A stretch of DNA of 64,000 bases from Mycobacterium sp. (lineage in GTDB: Bacteria; Actinomycetota; Actinomycetes; Mycobacteriales; Mycobacteriaceae), in NCBI RefSeq assembly GCF_004298145.1, contig NZ_SCRH01000001.1, positions 24,766 through 88,765 of the forward strand. The letters run 5' to 3'. Under the pieces are notes generated by a model, which saw nothing but the letters and a program-made list of their open reading frames with translations, made no database searches and had not been told where the DNA came from. Below are positions 56,602-64,000 of the stretch, in pieces (within the stretch, counting starts at the first letter, position 1; each line of letters opens with the position of its first letter). The position numbers and the translations under genes were made by a program.

Positions 56602-58962
56602 ATGTCCACTGACTTGCGAGCCTTTCAAGGCAAGATCGAGCTCGATATCCGGGATTCCGAACCGGATTGGGGCCCCTACGCCGCGCCGACCGCGCCGAAG
56701 AACGCACCGAACATCCTCTATCTGGTCTGGGATGACACGGGCATCGCGACTTGGGATTGCTTCGGCGGCTTGGTGGAGATGCCCGCCATGTCGCGCATCG
56801 CCGAGCGCGGCGTCCGGCTCTCGCAGTTCCACACCACCGCGCTGTGTTCACCGACCCGGGCCTCGTTGCTCACCGGACGCAACGCCACGACCGTGGGCAT
56901 GGCCACCATCGAAGAATTCACCGAGGGCTTCCCCAACGCCAACGGCCGCATCCCGTTCGAAACCGCGCTGCTTTCCGAGGCTCTCGTGGAACAGGGGTAC
57001 AACACCTACTGCGTGGGCAAGTGGCACCTGACCCCCTTGGAAGAATCGAACCTGGCTTCCACGAAGCGGCACTGGCCGATCTCGCGTGGCTTCGAACGCT
57101 TCTACGGGTTCCTGGGCGGGGAGACCGACCAGTGGTATCCCGATCTGGTGTACGACAACCACCCGGTGAGCCCGCCGGCGACCCCGGAGGACGGCTACCA
57201 CCTCTCGAAGGACATCGCCGACAAGACGATCGAGTTCATCCGCGATGCGAAAGTGATTGCACCCGATAAGCCTTGGTTCTCCTACGTGTGTCCCGGCGCC
57301 GGGCACGCGCCGCATCACGTCTTCAAAGAATGGGCGGACCGCTACGCCGGCCGCTTCGACATGGGCTACGAGCGCTACCGAGAGATCGTGCTGGAACGGC
57401 AGAAGTCGCTGGGAATCGTGCCGCCGGACACCGAACTGTCGCCGGTCAACCCGTACCTCGACGTGAAGGGGCCCGACGGCCAGGACTGGCCATTGCAGGA
57501 CACGGTGCGGCCCTGGGACACGCTGACCGGCGAAGAGAAGAAGCTGTTTTCCCGGATGGCCGAAGTGTTCGCCGGCTTCCTGAGCTACACCGATGCGCAG
57601 ATCGGCCGCGTCCTGGACTATCTCGAGGAATCCGGTCAGCTGGACAACACCATCATCGTGGTGATCTCGGATAACGGCGCCAGCGGTGAGGGCGGCCCGA
57701 ACGGATCGGTCAACGAGGGCAAGTTCTTCAACGGCTACATCGACACCGTCGAGGAGAGCATGAAGCTCTTCGACCAACTCGGCGGCCCGCAGACCTACAA
57801 CCACTACCCGATCGGGTGGGCGATGGCGTTCAACACGCCCTACAAGCTCTACAAGCGGTACGCCTCCCACGAGGGCGGCATCGCCGATACGGCAATCATC
57901 TCCTGGCCCAACGGGATTGCCGCGCACGGCGAGGTCCGCGACAACTACGTCAACGTCTGCGACGTCACTCCGACCATCTACGACCTGGTCGGTCTGACCC
58001 CGCCGGAAACCGTCAAGGGCGTCGCTCAAAAGCCACTGGAGGGCGTGAGTTTCAAAGCGGCCCTTGCTGCTCCGGACGCCATCACGGGGAAAAGCACTCA
58101 GTTCTACACCATGCTGGGCACCCGCGGGATCTGGCATGAGGGCTGGTTCGCCAACACCGTGCACGCGGCCACGCCGGCCGGCTGGTCGCATTTCGACGCC
58201 GACCGCTGGGAACTGTTCCACATCGAGGCCGACCGTAGCCAGTGCCACGACCTGGCGGCCGAAAACCCGGACAAACTAGAGGAACTCAAGGCGCTGTGGT
58301 TCTCGGAGGCCGACAAGTACAACGGGTTGCCGCTCGCGGATTTCAACATCCTGGAGACCCTGGGGCGGTCACGGCCATATCTGGTCGGCGAGCGGTCCAG
58401 CTACATCTACTATCCCGATTGCGCGGATGTGGGCATCGGCGCGGCCGCCGAGATCAGCGGCCGGTCGTTCTCGGTGCTGGCCGAGGTGACCATCGATATC
58501 ACCGGCGCCGAGGGGGTGCTGTTCAAGCAGGGCGGCGCCCACGGTGGGCATGTCCTGTTCGTGCAGGATGGCCGGCTGCGTTACGTGTACAACTTCCTCG
58601 GCGAGCGCCAGCAGGAGGTCTCCTCGTCGCGGGCGGTGCCGTTGGGCAGGCATCTGTTCGGCGCCAGCTATGCGCGGACCGGCACGGTCGAAAACAGCCA
58701 CACGCCACTCGGTGACGTCACGCTGTTCATCGACGACGAGGTCGTCGGCACGCTGGCCGGGGTGACCACCCACCCCGGCACCTTCGGGCTGGCGGGGGCC
58801 GGCATCACCGTCGGGCGGAACGGCGGATCGGGTGTGTCCAGTCGCTTCAAGGCGCCGTTCGCGTTCACCGGCGGCACCATCGCCCAGGTCACCGTCGACC
58901 TGTCCGGCCGGCCCTATCGGGACGTGGAAACCGAGATCGCCCTTGCCTTTTCGCGCGACTGA
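56602..58962 (+). CDS. atsA: Arylsulfatase
   Basis: 786-aa type I sulfatase. The activation site C82-S-P-T-R86 (LCSPTRASLLTG) is where Cys becomes formylglycine. Metal-binding DDTG near residue 44, GKWHL and the later SDNGASGEGG are present. A C-terminal beta-sandwich-like part follows residue 620. No obvious signal peptide, so cytosolic or exported by another route. ATG 56602; almost no leader, with TTACGCT just upstream. The likely activating enzyme is encoded at 60041. Ortholog of Rv0711. Confidence 0.93.
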   Translation: MSTDLRAFQGKIELDIRDSEPDWGPYAAPTAPKNAPNILYLVWDDTGIATWDCFGGLVEMPAMSRIAERGVRLSQFHTTALCSPTRASLLTGRNATTVGMATIEEFTEGFPNANGRIPFETALLSEALVEQGYNTYCVGKWHLTPLEESNLASTKRHWPISRGFERFYGFLGGETDQWYPDLVYDNHPVSPPATPEDGYHLSKDIADKTIEFIRDAKVIAPDKPWFSYVCPGAGHAPHHVFKEWADRYAGRFDMGYERYREIVLERQKSLGIVPPDTELSPVNPYLDVKGPDGQDWPLQDTVRPWDTLTGEEKKLFSRMAEVFAGFLSYTDAQIGRVLDYLEESGQLDNTIIVVISDNGASGEGGPNGSVNEGKFFNGYIDTVEESMKLFDQLGGPQTYNHYPIGWAMAFNTPYKLYKRYASHEGGIADTAIISWPNGIAAHGEVRDNYVNVCDVTPTIYDLVGLTPPETVKGVAQKPLEGVSFKAALAAPDAITGKSTQFYTMLGTRGIWHEGWFANTVHAATPAGWSHFDADRWELFHIEADRSQCHDLAAENPDKLEELKALWFSEADKYNGLPLADFNILETLGRSRPYLVGERSSYIYYPDCADVGIGAAAEISGRSFSVLAEVTIDITGAEGVLFKQGGAHGGHVLFVQDGRLRYVYNFLGERQQEVSSSRAVPLGRHLFGASYARTGTVENSHTPLGDVTLFIDDEVVGTLAGVTTHPGTFGLAGAGITVGRNGGSGVSSRFKAPFAFTGGTIAQVTVDLSGRPYRDVETEIALAFSRD

Positions 58963-59087
58963 GGCGACCAGGTGAGGGGAGCGCCGAGCCCGCCGCCGGA
59001 GCGGTGAAATCGCGGGCCGGGAGCCGCCTTCGCTATCCGCTGAAAAGTGCGGTTTGCGCTGCTAGCATCACGCTGCGTGATGCCCCA

Positions 59088-60005
59088 ATGATCGCCGCGC
59101 CCGCGGCCCCGGCCGGCGCGCGTGGACGGCAGGCCGCGATCGCGTTCGGGATCGTCGCCTTTCTCGTCGTGATCTATGTGCTGTCGTTGATCGCCGTGCA
59201 CCTGTTGGCCCAATCGGCGCCCGCGCTTCCCGCGGTGGACCTGAGCAAGTTCGAGGCCGAGGACAGCGTCGTGCAGGTGCGCCTCGAGAAGCTTGACACC
59301 GTCGCCAACCGGTTGACGGTCAATGTGCTCGTCTACCCCAAAGACGCGTTGTACGACAAGAACTTCGGCGTGCTCACCACCGATGCGGCGGTGCGGCTGT
59401 ATCCGGACAACGACCTGGGTGACCTGCACTACCCGGTGGGAAAGGCTCCGGCGCAAGTCAGTACGACCATCGAGGCGCACGGTGACCCGGCCAACTGGCC
59501 GTTCGATTCGTATGAAACGGGGGTTATCTCGGCCGATGTGTTCACCGGGTCCGGGTCGCACCGGGAGAAAACGGCCGCCCGTGTCGAAGCCACCGGGCGG
59601 CTGGACGGTTGGGATGCCACCGTCACCCGCGTGCACGACGCCGAAGACCCCAGCCCAGATGTCAAGGACGACTTGATCATTACGCTGCAGAGGTCTAAGG
59701 GCCAGCTGATCTTCGACGTCGGCATCTGCCTGGTCTTGATCTCGCTGCCCGTGCTGGCGTTGTGGGTGGCCATTCCCGTGGCGTTGGGCCGAACCTCGTT
59801 CTTGCCGCCGCTCACGACGTGGTACGGCGCAATGCTGTTCGCCATCGTCCCGCTGCGCAACATCCTGCCGGGCAGCCCGCCGTACGGTTCGTGGGTCGAC
59901 CAGGCCATCGTCCTGTGGGTGCTGATCGGGTTGGTCGTCGCGCTGACGTTGTTCCTGGTCGGCTGGTGGCGCCAACGCGATCGAAGAACGCCCAATAAGA
60001 CCTGA
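59088..60005 (+). CDS. DUF4436 membrane protein (Rv0713-like)
   Basis: 305 aa. One N-terminal membrane helix (about residues 15-40, AIAFGIVAFLVVIYVLSLIAV), an external domain of roughly 170 residues, then three C-terminal helices starting near LIFDVGICLVLISLPVLALWV, TWYGAMLFAIVPL and VDQAIVLWVLIGLVVALTLFLV. Matches DUF4436; no function known. ATG 59088 is the first start after a TAGCAT -10-like sequence. It lies between the sulfatase and its modifying enzyme, while in M. tuberculosis it comes after both. Confidence 0.85.
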   Translation: MIAAPAAPAGARGRQAAIAFGIVAFLVVIYVLSLIAVHLLAQSAPALPAVDLSKFEAEDSVVQVRLEKLDTVANRLTVNVLVYPKDALYDKNFGVLTTDAAVRLYPDNDLGDLHYPVGKAPAQVSTTIEAHGDPANWPFDSYETGVISADVFTGSGSHREKTAARVEATGRLDGWDATVTRVHDAEDPSPDVKDDLIITLQRSKGQLIFDVGICLVLISLPVLALWVAIPVALGRTSFLPPLTTWYGAMLFAIVPLRNILPGSPPYGSWVDQAIVLWVLIGLVVALTLFLVGWWRQRDRRTPNKT

Positions 60006-60040
60006 ACCCATTCATTTGGGGTTCGTCATACCCTGGACGG

Positions 60041-60931
60041 GTGCTAAGCGAGCTGGTTGACCTCCCCGGCGGGACGTTCCGCATGGGCTCGACCGGCTTT
60101 TACCCCGAAGAGGCGCCGATCCATACGGTCACCGTGGGTCCCGTTGCGGTGGAACGGCACCCGGTGACCAATGCGCAGTTCGCCGAATTCGTCGCCGCGA
60201 CCGGGTATGTGACGGTGGCCGAGCAACCGATCGACCCCGCGCTGTACCCCGGGGCGGACCCCGACGAGCTGTGCCCGGGCGCAATGGTTTTCCGGCCGAC
60301 GCCGGGGCCGGTGGACCTGCGTGACTGGCGACAGTGGTGGCAGTGGGTGCCGGGCGCCAGCTGGCGTCACCCGTTCGGACCCGAGAGCGACGTCGCGGAC
60401 CGCGGCGATCATCCGGTGGTGCAGGTCGCCTATCCCGACGCCGTGGCCTACGCGCGCTGGGCGGGGCGGCGGTTGCCGAGCGAGGCCGAGTGGGAGTACG
60501 CGGCCCGCGCCGGAAGTACGACGACGTACTCGTGGGGCGACGAGGCCACCAGCGAGGGGCGGCTGATGGCCAACACCTGGCAGGGCAGCTTCCCCTACCG
60601 CAATGACGGGGCGCTCGGCTGGGTGGGGACCTCACCGGTCGGCGCGTTTGCGCCCAACGCGTTCGGCCTGCTCGACATGATCGGCAACGTCTGGGAGTGG
60701 ACCGCCACCGAGTTCTCCCCGCATCACCGGCTCGACTTGCCGGCCAAGGCCTGCTGCACCCCGTCGGGTCCCGCCGATCCGGCCGTCAGCCAGACGTTGA
60801 AGGGCGGCAGCCATCTGTGCGCGCCGGAGTACTGCCACCGCTATCGGCCGGCGGCCCGGTCTCCGCAATCACAGGACTCCGCGACGACCCACATCGGGTT
60901 TCGCTGCGTGGCGGAGGTGCCGTCGAGCTAG
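60041..60931 (+). CDS. Formylglycine-generating enzyme
   Basis: 296-aa FGE-sulfatase family oxidase that converts the sulfatase Cys to formylglycine. Family blocks are [47 protein letters not shown] and the catalytic cysteines in [24 protein letters not shown] start at 60041 follows the DUF4436 gene by 35 bp. Works on AtsA encoded 1.1 kb upstream; ortholog of Rv0712. The stop borders a truncated gene. Confidence 0.92.
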   Translation: MLSELVDLPGGTFRMGSTGFYPEEAPIHTVTVGPVAVERHPVTNAQFAEFVAATGYVTVAEQPIDPALYPGADPDELCPGAMVFRPTPGPVDLRDWRQWWQWVPGASWRHPFGPESDVADRGDHPVVQVAYPDAVAYARWAGRRLPSEAEWEYAARAGSTTTYSWGDEATSEGRLMANTWQGSFPYRNDGALGWVGTSPVGAFAPNAFGLLDMIGNVWEWTATEFSPHHRLDLPAKACCTPSGPADPAVSQTLKGGSHLCAPEYCHRYRPAARSPQSQDSATTHIGFRCVAEVPSS

Positions 60932-61057
60932 GCGTGTCGAATACGCTTCCACGACAAGCACATCCAGGCCGGCTTTGGCCAGATACGCTGCTGTGGTCAG
61001 GCCGTTGTGTCCGGCGCCCACGACGATCACGTCGGCACTGCGCGAGTCGTTAGCCAT
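60932..61057 (-). pseudogene. N-terminal fragment of an FAD oxidoreductase
   Basis: ATG at 61057 opens [20 protein letters not shown] and [18 protein letters not shown], a perfect FAD Rossmann start of the phytoene-desaturase-like family, but after about 40 residues the frame leaves the family and runs into the FGE 3' end. The rest of a roughly 500-aa enzyme is missing. The break is at about 60935-60955. It overlaps the stop of the broken gene upstream (ATGGCTAA), so it was once in the P450 operon. Confidence 0.8.
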
Positions 61058-61480
61058 GTTTGGCCCCCTTCATTCGGTGTTGGTATGCGTCCCACCAGAT
61101 TTCCTGGTAGGTGCAGTAAGTGGTACGGCCGGCCTCGTCCTGCCAGCGGTGCACGCTGTCGGTGAACGCGATGTTGGGCCATGAATGGATGGGCGCGACG
61201 GAGAGGGCCTGACCCTTAAAGCGGTGGGTGCGCCCAGTGTCGTCCACGATTTCAAGCTCCTGGCGGATCGCGCTGTTGAGCACCGGGTGATACTCGAGGA
61301 CATTGCGTCGGACCGCGGCGATCTCGACCACTTCACCGTCACGGACCAGCCAGCGGTAATACGACGTCGGCGCAACCGTCAGGTATGTCGTAGAGTCCCC
61401 GCCACGCCGGGTTGGTGTCGGGGGCTTCGATGCTGGTGACGTTGAACGCGAGGTCGTCGCCGAAGTAGGCGGGTGACCAT
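61050..61480 (-). pseudogene. Frameshifted DUF7064-like gene remnant
   Basis: Two frames on the minus strand together give one protein: first WSPAYFGDDLAFNVTSIEAP (from about 61475), then after a shift between about 61400 and 61355, TSYYRWLVRDGEVVEIAAVR to the end [15 protein letters not shown] at 61050. The C-terminal sequence (LSVAPIHSWPNIAFTDSVHRW) resembles the DUF7064-type proteins often found next to P450s. The N-terminal half is absent. A stop in the first frame confirms decay unless it is a sequencing error. Confidence 0.7.
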
Positions 61481-61582
61481 CCTACGGGCGGGGATTTTTG
61501 GGCACCGCCCGCAATCGTCGATTGCGACGGCCGATCGTACTGACGAGCCCGCATCCGCAGCCGGCTCGAATTGTTGCGCAAC

Positions 61583-62821
61583 CTACGACTTGAACACGAC
61601 GGGCAGCGATTCGACAACCGCGGTGGCCAGACTTGGTCGGAATATCGCTTCGCCGCGAAGCTCCGAGTTAGGAAATCGCGCCAGAAATTCCTCGAACGCG
61701 ATTACCGACTCCAGTAGTGCCAGGGACTGTCCCACGCATCTATGCGGTCCCCACGAGAAAGACAGATGCGGATCAGGGTTGCGATCGAGATCAAACTCGA
61801 GCGGGTTGGTAAACATCTCGGGGTCGAAGTTGGCCGCGGTGAAGTTCATCACCACCGCGTCGCCCTTCTTTATCGCCTGCCCACCGAGTTCTATGTCCAC
61901 TGTGGCGGTTCGCCGGATGTAGCGTCCCGGAGTGATGACACGCAGCATCTCGGCGACGGCGGAGCGGACCAGCTGGGGCTCGCGCACGAGGCGGTCACGA
62001 TTGCGTAAGTCGCGCAGCAACAGATGCACTCCGCCCGCGATAAGGTTGCCCGTCGTCTCCAGCCCTGCCACCAGCAGTAGCCAGCACCACATGACGACCT
62101 CGTCGCGCTGAAAATCACTCTGTATCAGTGCCGACATCAGGTCGCCTTCGCGTGGGTCGGCCTGACGGGAGTCCACCTCGGCGGTGAAGAAGGCCACCAT
62201 GTCGGCCAACGCGTCGAAATCCGGTGTCGCCCCTGGTTCGAACGACTCAAGAATCGTGTTAGCCCAGATCGCGAAGTCATGTTCGCGATCAGTGCTTACT
62301 CCGAGCAGTTCGGTGGTGACCAGCAACGGAACGCGGCTGGCGAACACGTCAACGAGGTCCACCTCCCGGTTCTCTTCAACCGCGTCGAGAATCGTCGTAA
62401 TCGCATGGCGCACGGCACCACTCATTCTCGCGATGCTGGTTGGCCGGAAATGTCGGTTCAGCGGGGTGCGCAATCTCCGGTGACTGGCTGCATCCATGAT
62501 GTTGGCCGGTCTCAGCGCGACCGGTAGTGCCTGCATCATCGATTGAGGCTCAACGTCTTTGAGGGTGAATGCGGCCCCGTTTAAATGCACACCGAATTCC
62601 GTCGTGAATGCCTCCACATCGTTGCCGACCTCTCGGATCAGATCATGGCGGCAGACGTTCCAAAACGGCTGTGTGTAGCGTGCGTCGACCCAGTAGATCG
62701 GACAGTCACGATGGATACCCAGGTAGGCCTGTCTGTTGGCCTCCATATAGAAGCGGGGGTCGCTGGCATCCCGTGTGAGGCGCAGGCCCATTTCCGGGTC
62801 CTGGATTTCGGTCTGTGACAT
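61583..62821 (-). CDS. Cytochrome P450
   Basis: 412-aa P450 with I-helix LLLVAGLETTGNLIAGG, K-helix AEMLRV (ExxR) and heme loop FSWGPHRCVGQSLA with the cysteine ligand. ATG 62821 after GGAGG. It is the only intact gene of a former three-gene unit; the two downstream partners are broken. Divergent from a TetR gene, which likely controls it. Substrate unknown. Codon use is slightly less GC-biased than the ribosomal neighbours, fitting an accessory origin. Confidence 0.92.
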   Translation of the reverse strand: MSQTEIQDPEMGLRLTRDASDPRFYMEANRQAYLGIHRDCPIYWVDARYTQPFWNVCRHDLIREVGNDVEAFTTEFGVHLNGAAFTLKDVEPQSMMQALPVALRPANIMDAASHRRLRTPLNRHFRPTSIARMSGAVRHAITTILDAVEENREVDLVDVFASRVPLLVTTELLGVSTDREHDFAIWANTILESFEPGATPDFDALADMVAFFTAEVDSRQADPREGDLMSALIQSDFQRDEVVMWCWLLLVAGLETTGNLIAGGVHLLLRDLRNRDRLVREPQLVRSAVAEMLRVITPGRYIRRTATVDIELGGQAIKKGDAVVMNFTAANFDPEMFTNPLEFDLDRNPDPHLSFSWGPHRCVGQSLALLESVIAFEEFLARFPNSELRGEAIFRPSLATAVVESLPVVFKS

Positions 62822-62850
62822 GCAAACCTCCAGCGGGTGTGGTCAGTCGC

Positions 62851-62894
62851 AGCGTAGATCAGTTATGAACATATGGTCAATACTGATCAGTTGA
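62851..62894. promoter_or_regulatory. P450 promoter with TetR operators
   Basis: On the minus strand TTGACC (62880-62875), 18-bp spacer, TACGCT (62856-62851) make a good promoter for the P450. The palindrome ACTGATCAGT (62882-62891) and an inverted half-site GATCAGT (62857-62863) flank and overlap it; these are probably the sites of the divergent TetR. Confidence 0.6.
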
Positions 62895-62920
62895 TCGTAA
62901 CTTTCTGCGATGATGGCCCC

Positions 62921-63592
62921 GTGGAGCTTGAACACGTCTCTCGATCCGGCGAATCGACACGAATTGCCCGGCGCAAGTTACTCACGCGGCGCCGACTCAC
63001 GGCGGCCGCGTCACGGCTCATCGCCGAGAAGGGCGTGGCAGCGCTGCGACTTCGCGAGATCGCTGCTGTGGCAGACATCGGATTCGGGTCGTTCTACAAC
63101 TACTTCGATAGCAAGGAGGACCTTGTTGAAGCTGTGGCCACGGAACTGACGTCGGAGATTGCGAGTCAGTTGGCCATGCAAGCGAGCCGGTTCAATGATC
63201 CCGCCGAGTCGGCGTCCGCTGCGCATCGCTGGTTTGTGCGTAACGCCGCGACCGAACCGCAGACCGCCTGGCTGATCGTCAATCTCGATCGCGCGGACGT
63301 TGTCTTCCAAGACGCGTTGGCCGGTTACGGAAAGCGCCTTCTCGAACATGGGGTTGCTTGCGGACGGTTCAGGCCGATGGACGTCGACACCGCACTTACC
63401 TCCTTCATCGGCGCCACCATCGCTGTGACACGCGCTGTGCTCGAACAGCGGCTGGGGGCAGACGCCGAAACATCTAGTGCAGAGGTGCTACTGGGCGCAC
63501 TCGGGCTGACAGCACAAGACGCACACAACATTGCCCGCCGGAAGCTACCCGATATTCAGCTGCGTGCGGGCACCGCTGACACCCCGCCGTGA
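62921..63592 (+). CDS. TetR-family regulator divergent from P450
   Basis: About 223 aa. TetR helix-turn-helix RLTAAASRLIAEKGVAALRLREIAAVADIGFGSFYNYFDSKEDL is complete, followed by a C-terminal ligand domain. I use GTG 62921 (MELEHVSRSG); the ATG at 62873 would sit inside the operator. Probably represses the P450 operon and itself. Not part of the conserved ribosomal block. No ortholog in this place in M. tuberculosis. Confidence 0.87.
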   Translation: MELEHVSRSGESTRIARRKLLTRRRLTAAASRLIAEKGVAALRLREIAAVADIGFGSFYNYFDSKEDLVEAVATELTSEIASQLAMQASRFNDPAESASAAHRWFVRNAATEPQTAWLIVNLDRADVVFQDALAGYGKRLLEHGVACGRFRPMDVDTALTSFIGATIAVTRAVLEQRLGADAETSSAEVLLGALGLTAQDAHNIARRKLPDIQLRAGTADTPP

Positions 63593-63602
63593 GTGTTCAA
63601 CC

Positions 63603-63788
63603 TCAGTGCGACCGACGACGGTGCCCGGTAACGGCATTGCTCCCTAGTTGGGGCGCCCAGGCCGGTCGTAAAAGTCTGCTCAGGGTCGAGACCGGGTCGT
63701 TGACGACTGGCACCGCGAGGCCGATCCTCCGCGCGCTCAGGTACGCCGCTCGCCGGACATACTTGCGAAGAGGATCGATTACGAACAT
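63603..63788 (-). CDS. Small hypothetical ORF or gene fragment
   Basis: 61 aa beginning MFVIDPLRKYVRRAAYLSAR and IGLAVPVVNDPVSTLS. The first 40 residues look protein-like with GC-rich third positions, then it becomes arbitrary. It may be the N-terminus of a gene cut off by the decay seen nearby. No family recognised. The palindrome at 63823-63845, followed on the minus strand by TTGACC, could be its promoter. Confidence 0.25.
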   Translation of the reverse strand: MFVIDPLRKYVRRAAYLSARRIGLAVPVVNDPVSTLSRLLRPAWAPQLGSNAVTGHRRRSH

Positions 63789-63822
63789 GCGTCGAACCTG
63801 AAATGCCTGTGTCGGCCCGGGT

Positions 63823-63845
63823 CAACCCCTAGAACCTAGGGGTTG
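63823..63845. promoter_or_regulatory. Perfect 23-bp dyad
   Basis: CAACCCCTAG-AAC-CTAGGGGTTG, two perfect 10-bp arms with a 3-bp centre. The arm type (CCCTAG/CTAGGG) resembles MerR-family dyads, but no MerR gene is in view. It could also be a hairpin. It lies before whatever gene starts at 63997 or the small minus ORF. Confidence 0.5.
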
Positions 63846-63996
63846 CCTTGGGCAGACCTCGGCCGGTGCGAATCGGCCCCGCGTGCCCTTCGGTGACAAA
63901 GACCGCGCACGTCAGGTTTTTGGTGGGTCATGCCCACCGAATGCCCACTCAGGTGGGTTCTCCTGCCGTGCACACGCAACCAGGTCAGGAGATCGA

Positions 63997-64000
63997 GTGA
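63997..64000 (+). CDS. Probable start of a gene running off the window
   Basis: AGGAG (63987-63991) is followed after 5 nt by GTGA at the last bases, a typical mycobacterial start. Identity cannot be known from one codon. Confidence 0.3.

Larger units (their letters stand above)
63593..64000. other. Right-end intergenic region
   Basis: Roughly 400 bp with no well-supported gene. It contains a weak minus-strand ORF (63603-63788), a strong palindrome (63823-63845), a small inverted repeat CCCACTCAGGTGGG (63944-63957), and a Shine-Dalgarno plus GTG at the last bases. Confidence 0.5.

Noticed and set aside
63599..63801. Plus-strand 70-aa ORF after the last TetR
   Set aside because: Arg-rich, no bias or motif; the minus frame looks somewhat better but is itself weak.

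Overview
The window is chromosomal DNA from a high-GC actinomycete, almost certainly a slow-growing Mycobacterium. Gene order follows the M. tuberculosis segment Rv0646c to Rv0713 almost gene for gene: lipG, an ABC1 kinase, an alpha-mannosidase, rplJL, mkl, rpoBC, nfo, lpqP, fadE8, the echA genes, rpsL-rpsG-fusA-tuf, the mycofactocin cluster, the S10 ribosomal operon and atsA. A PE-family protein, MceG/Mkl and the mycofactocin genes all fit. The species cannot be fixed from this stretch.

Layout. 1-8667: lipid, kinase and sugar genes (lipG partial, UbiB-like kinase, DUF664 protein, GH38 alpha-mannosidase, a small unknown protein, ROK kinase). 8757-10107: a complete rplJL unit with promoter, leader and terminator. 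10116-13557: TetR regulator divergent from a carotenoid oxygenase, then mkl. 13727-21529: rpoBC with promoter and terminator. 21627-29139: nfo, lpqP, a fadE8-echA4-PaaX-echA5 acyl-CoA operon, two secreted DUF3060 proteins and a TetR. 29196-33881: the str operon (rpsL, rpsG, fusA, tuf) with promoter and terminator. 34002-48491: a PE gene, a SHOCT membrane protein, a mycofactocin-type SDR, a ferredoxin reductase, an IMPase, an aldo/keto reductase, DUF2332, then mftR divergent from mftA-mftG. 48585-50604: TetR and P450 genes overlapping tail to tail. 50592-56533: the S10 operon rpsJ to rpsQ, closed by a terminator. 56602-60931: arylsulfatase, a DUF4436 membrane protein and the formylglycine-generating enzyme that would activate the sulfatase. 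60932-64000: an accessory patch between the S10 block and the expected spc operon, holding a truncated oxidoreductase, a frameshifted gene, an intact P450 and its divergent TetR.

How the genes work together. Most of the window is translation and transcription machinery. The mycofactocin block is complete: MftA precursor, MftB carrier, MftC radical SAM enzyme, MftE peptidase, MftD oxidase, MftF glycosyltransferase and MftG oxidoreductase, with MftR and a clear dyad operator over the mftA promoter. A likely client dehydrogenase lies about 5 kb upstream. Much of the remaining interest is in departures from the M. tuberculosis order: no mmpS5-mmpL5 locus between echA5 and the DUF3060 genes, an inserted PE gene, an inserted aldo/keto reductase, two inserted P450/TetR modules, a long acidic tail on L10 and a small insertion in RpoB. 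No tRNA, rRNA, CRISPR array, insertion sequence or prophage was seen.
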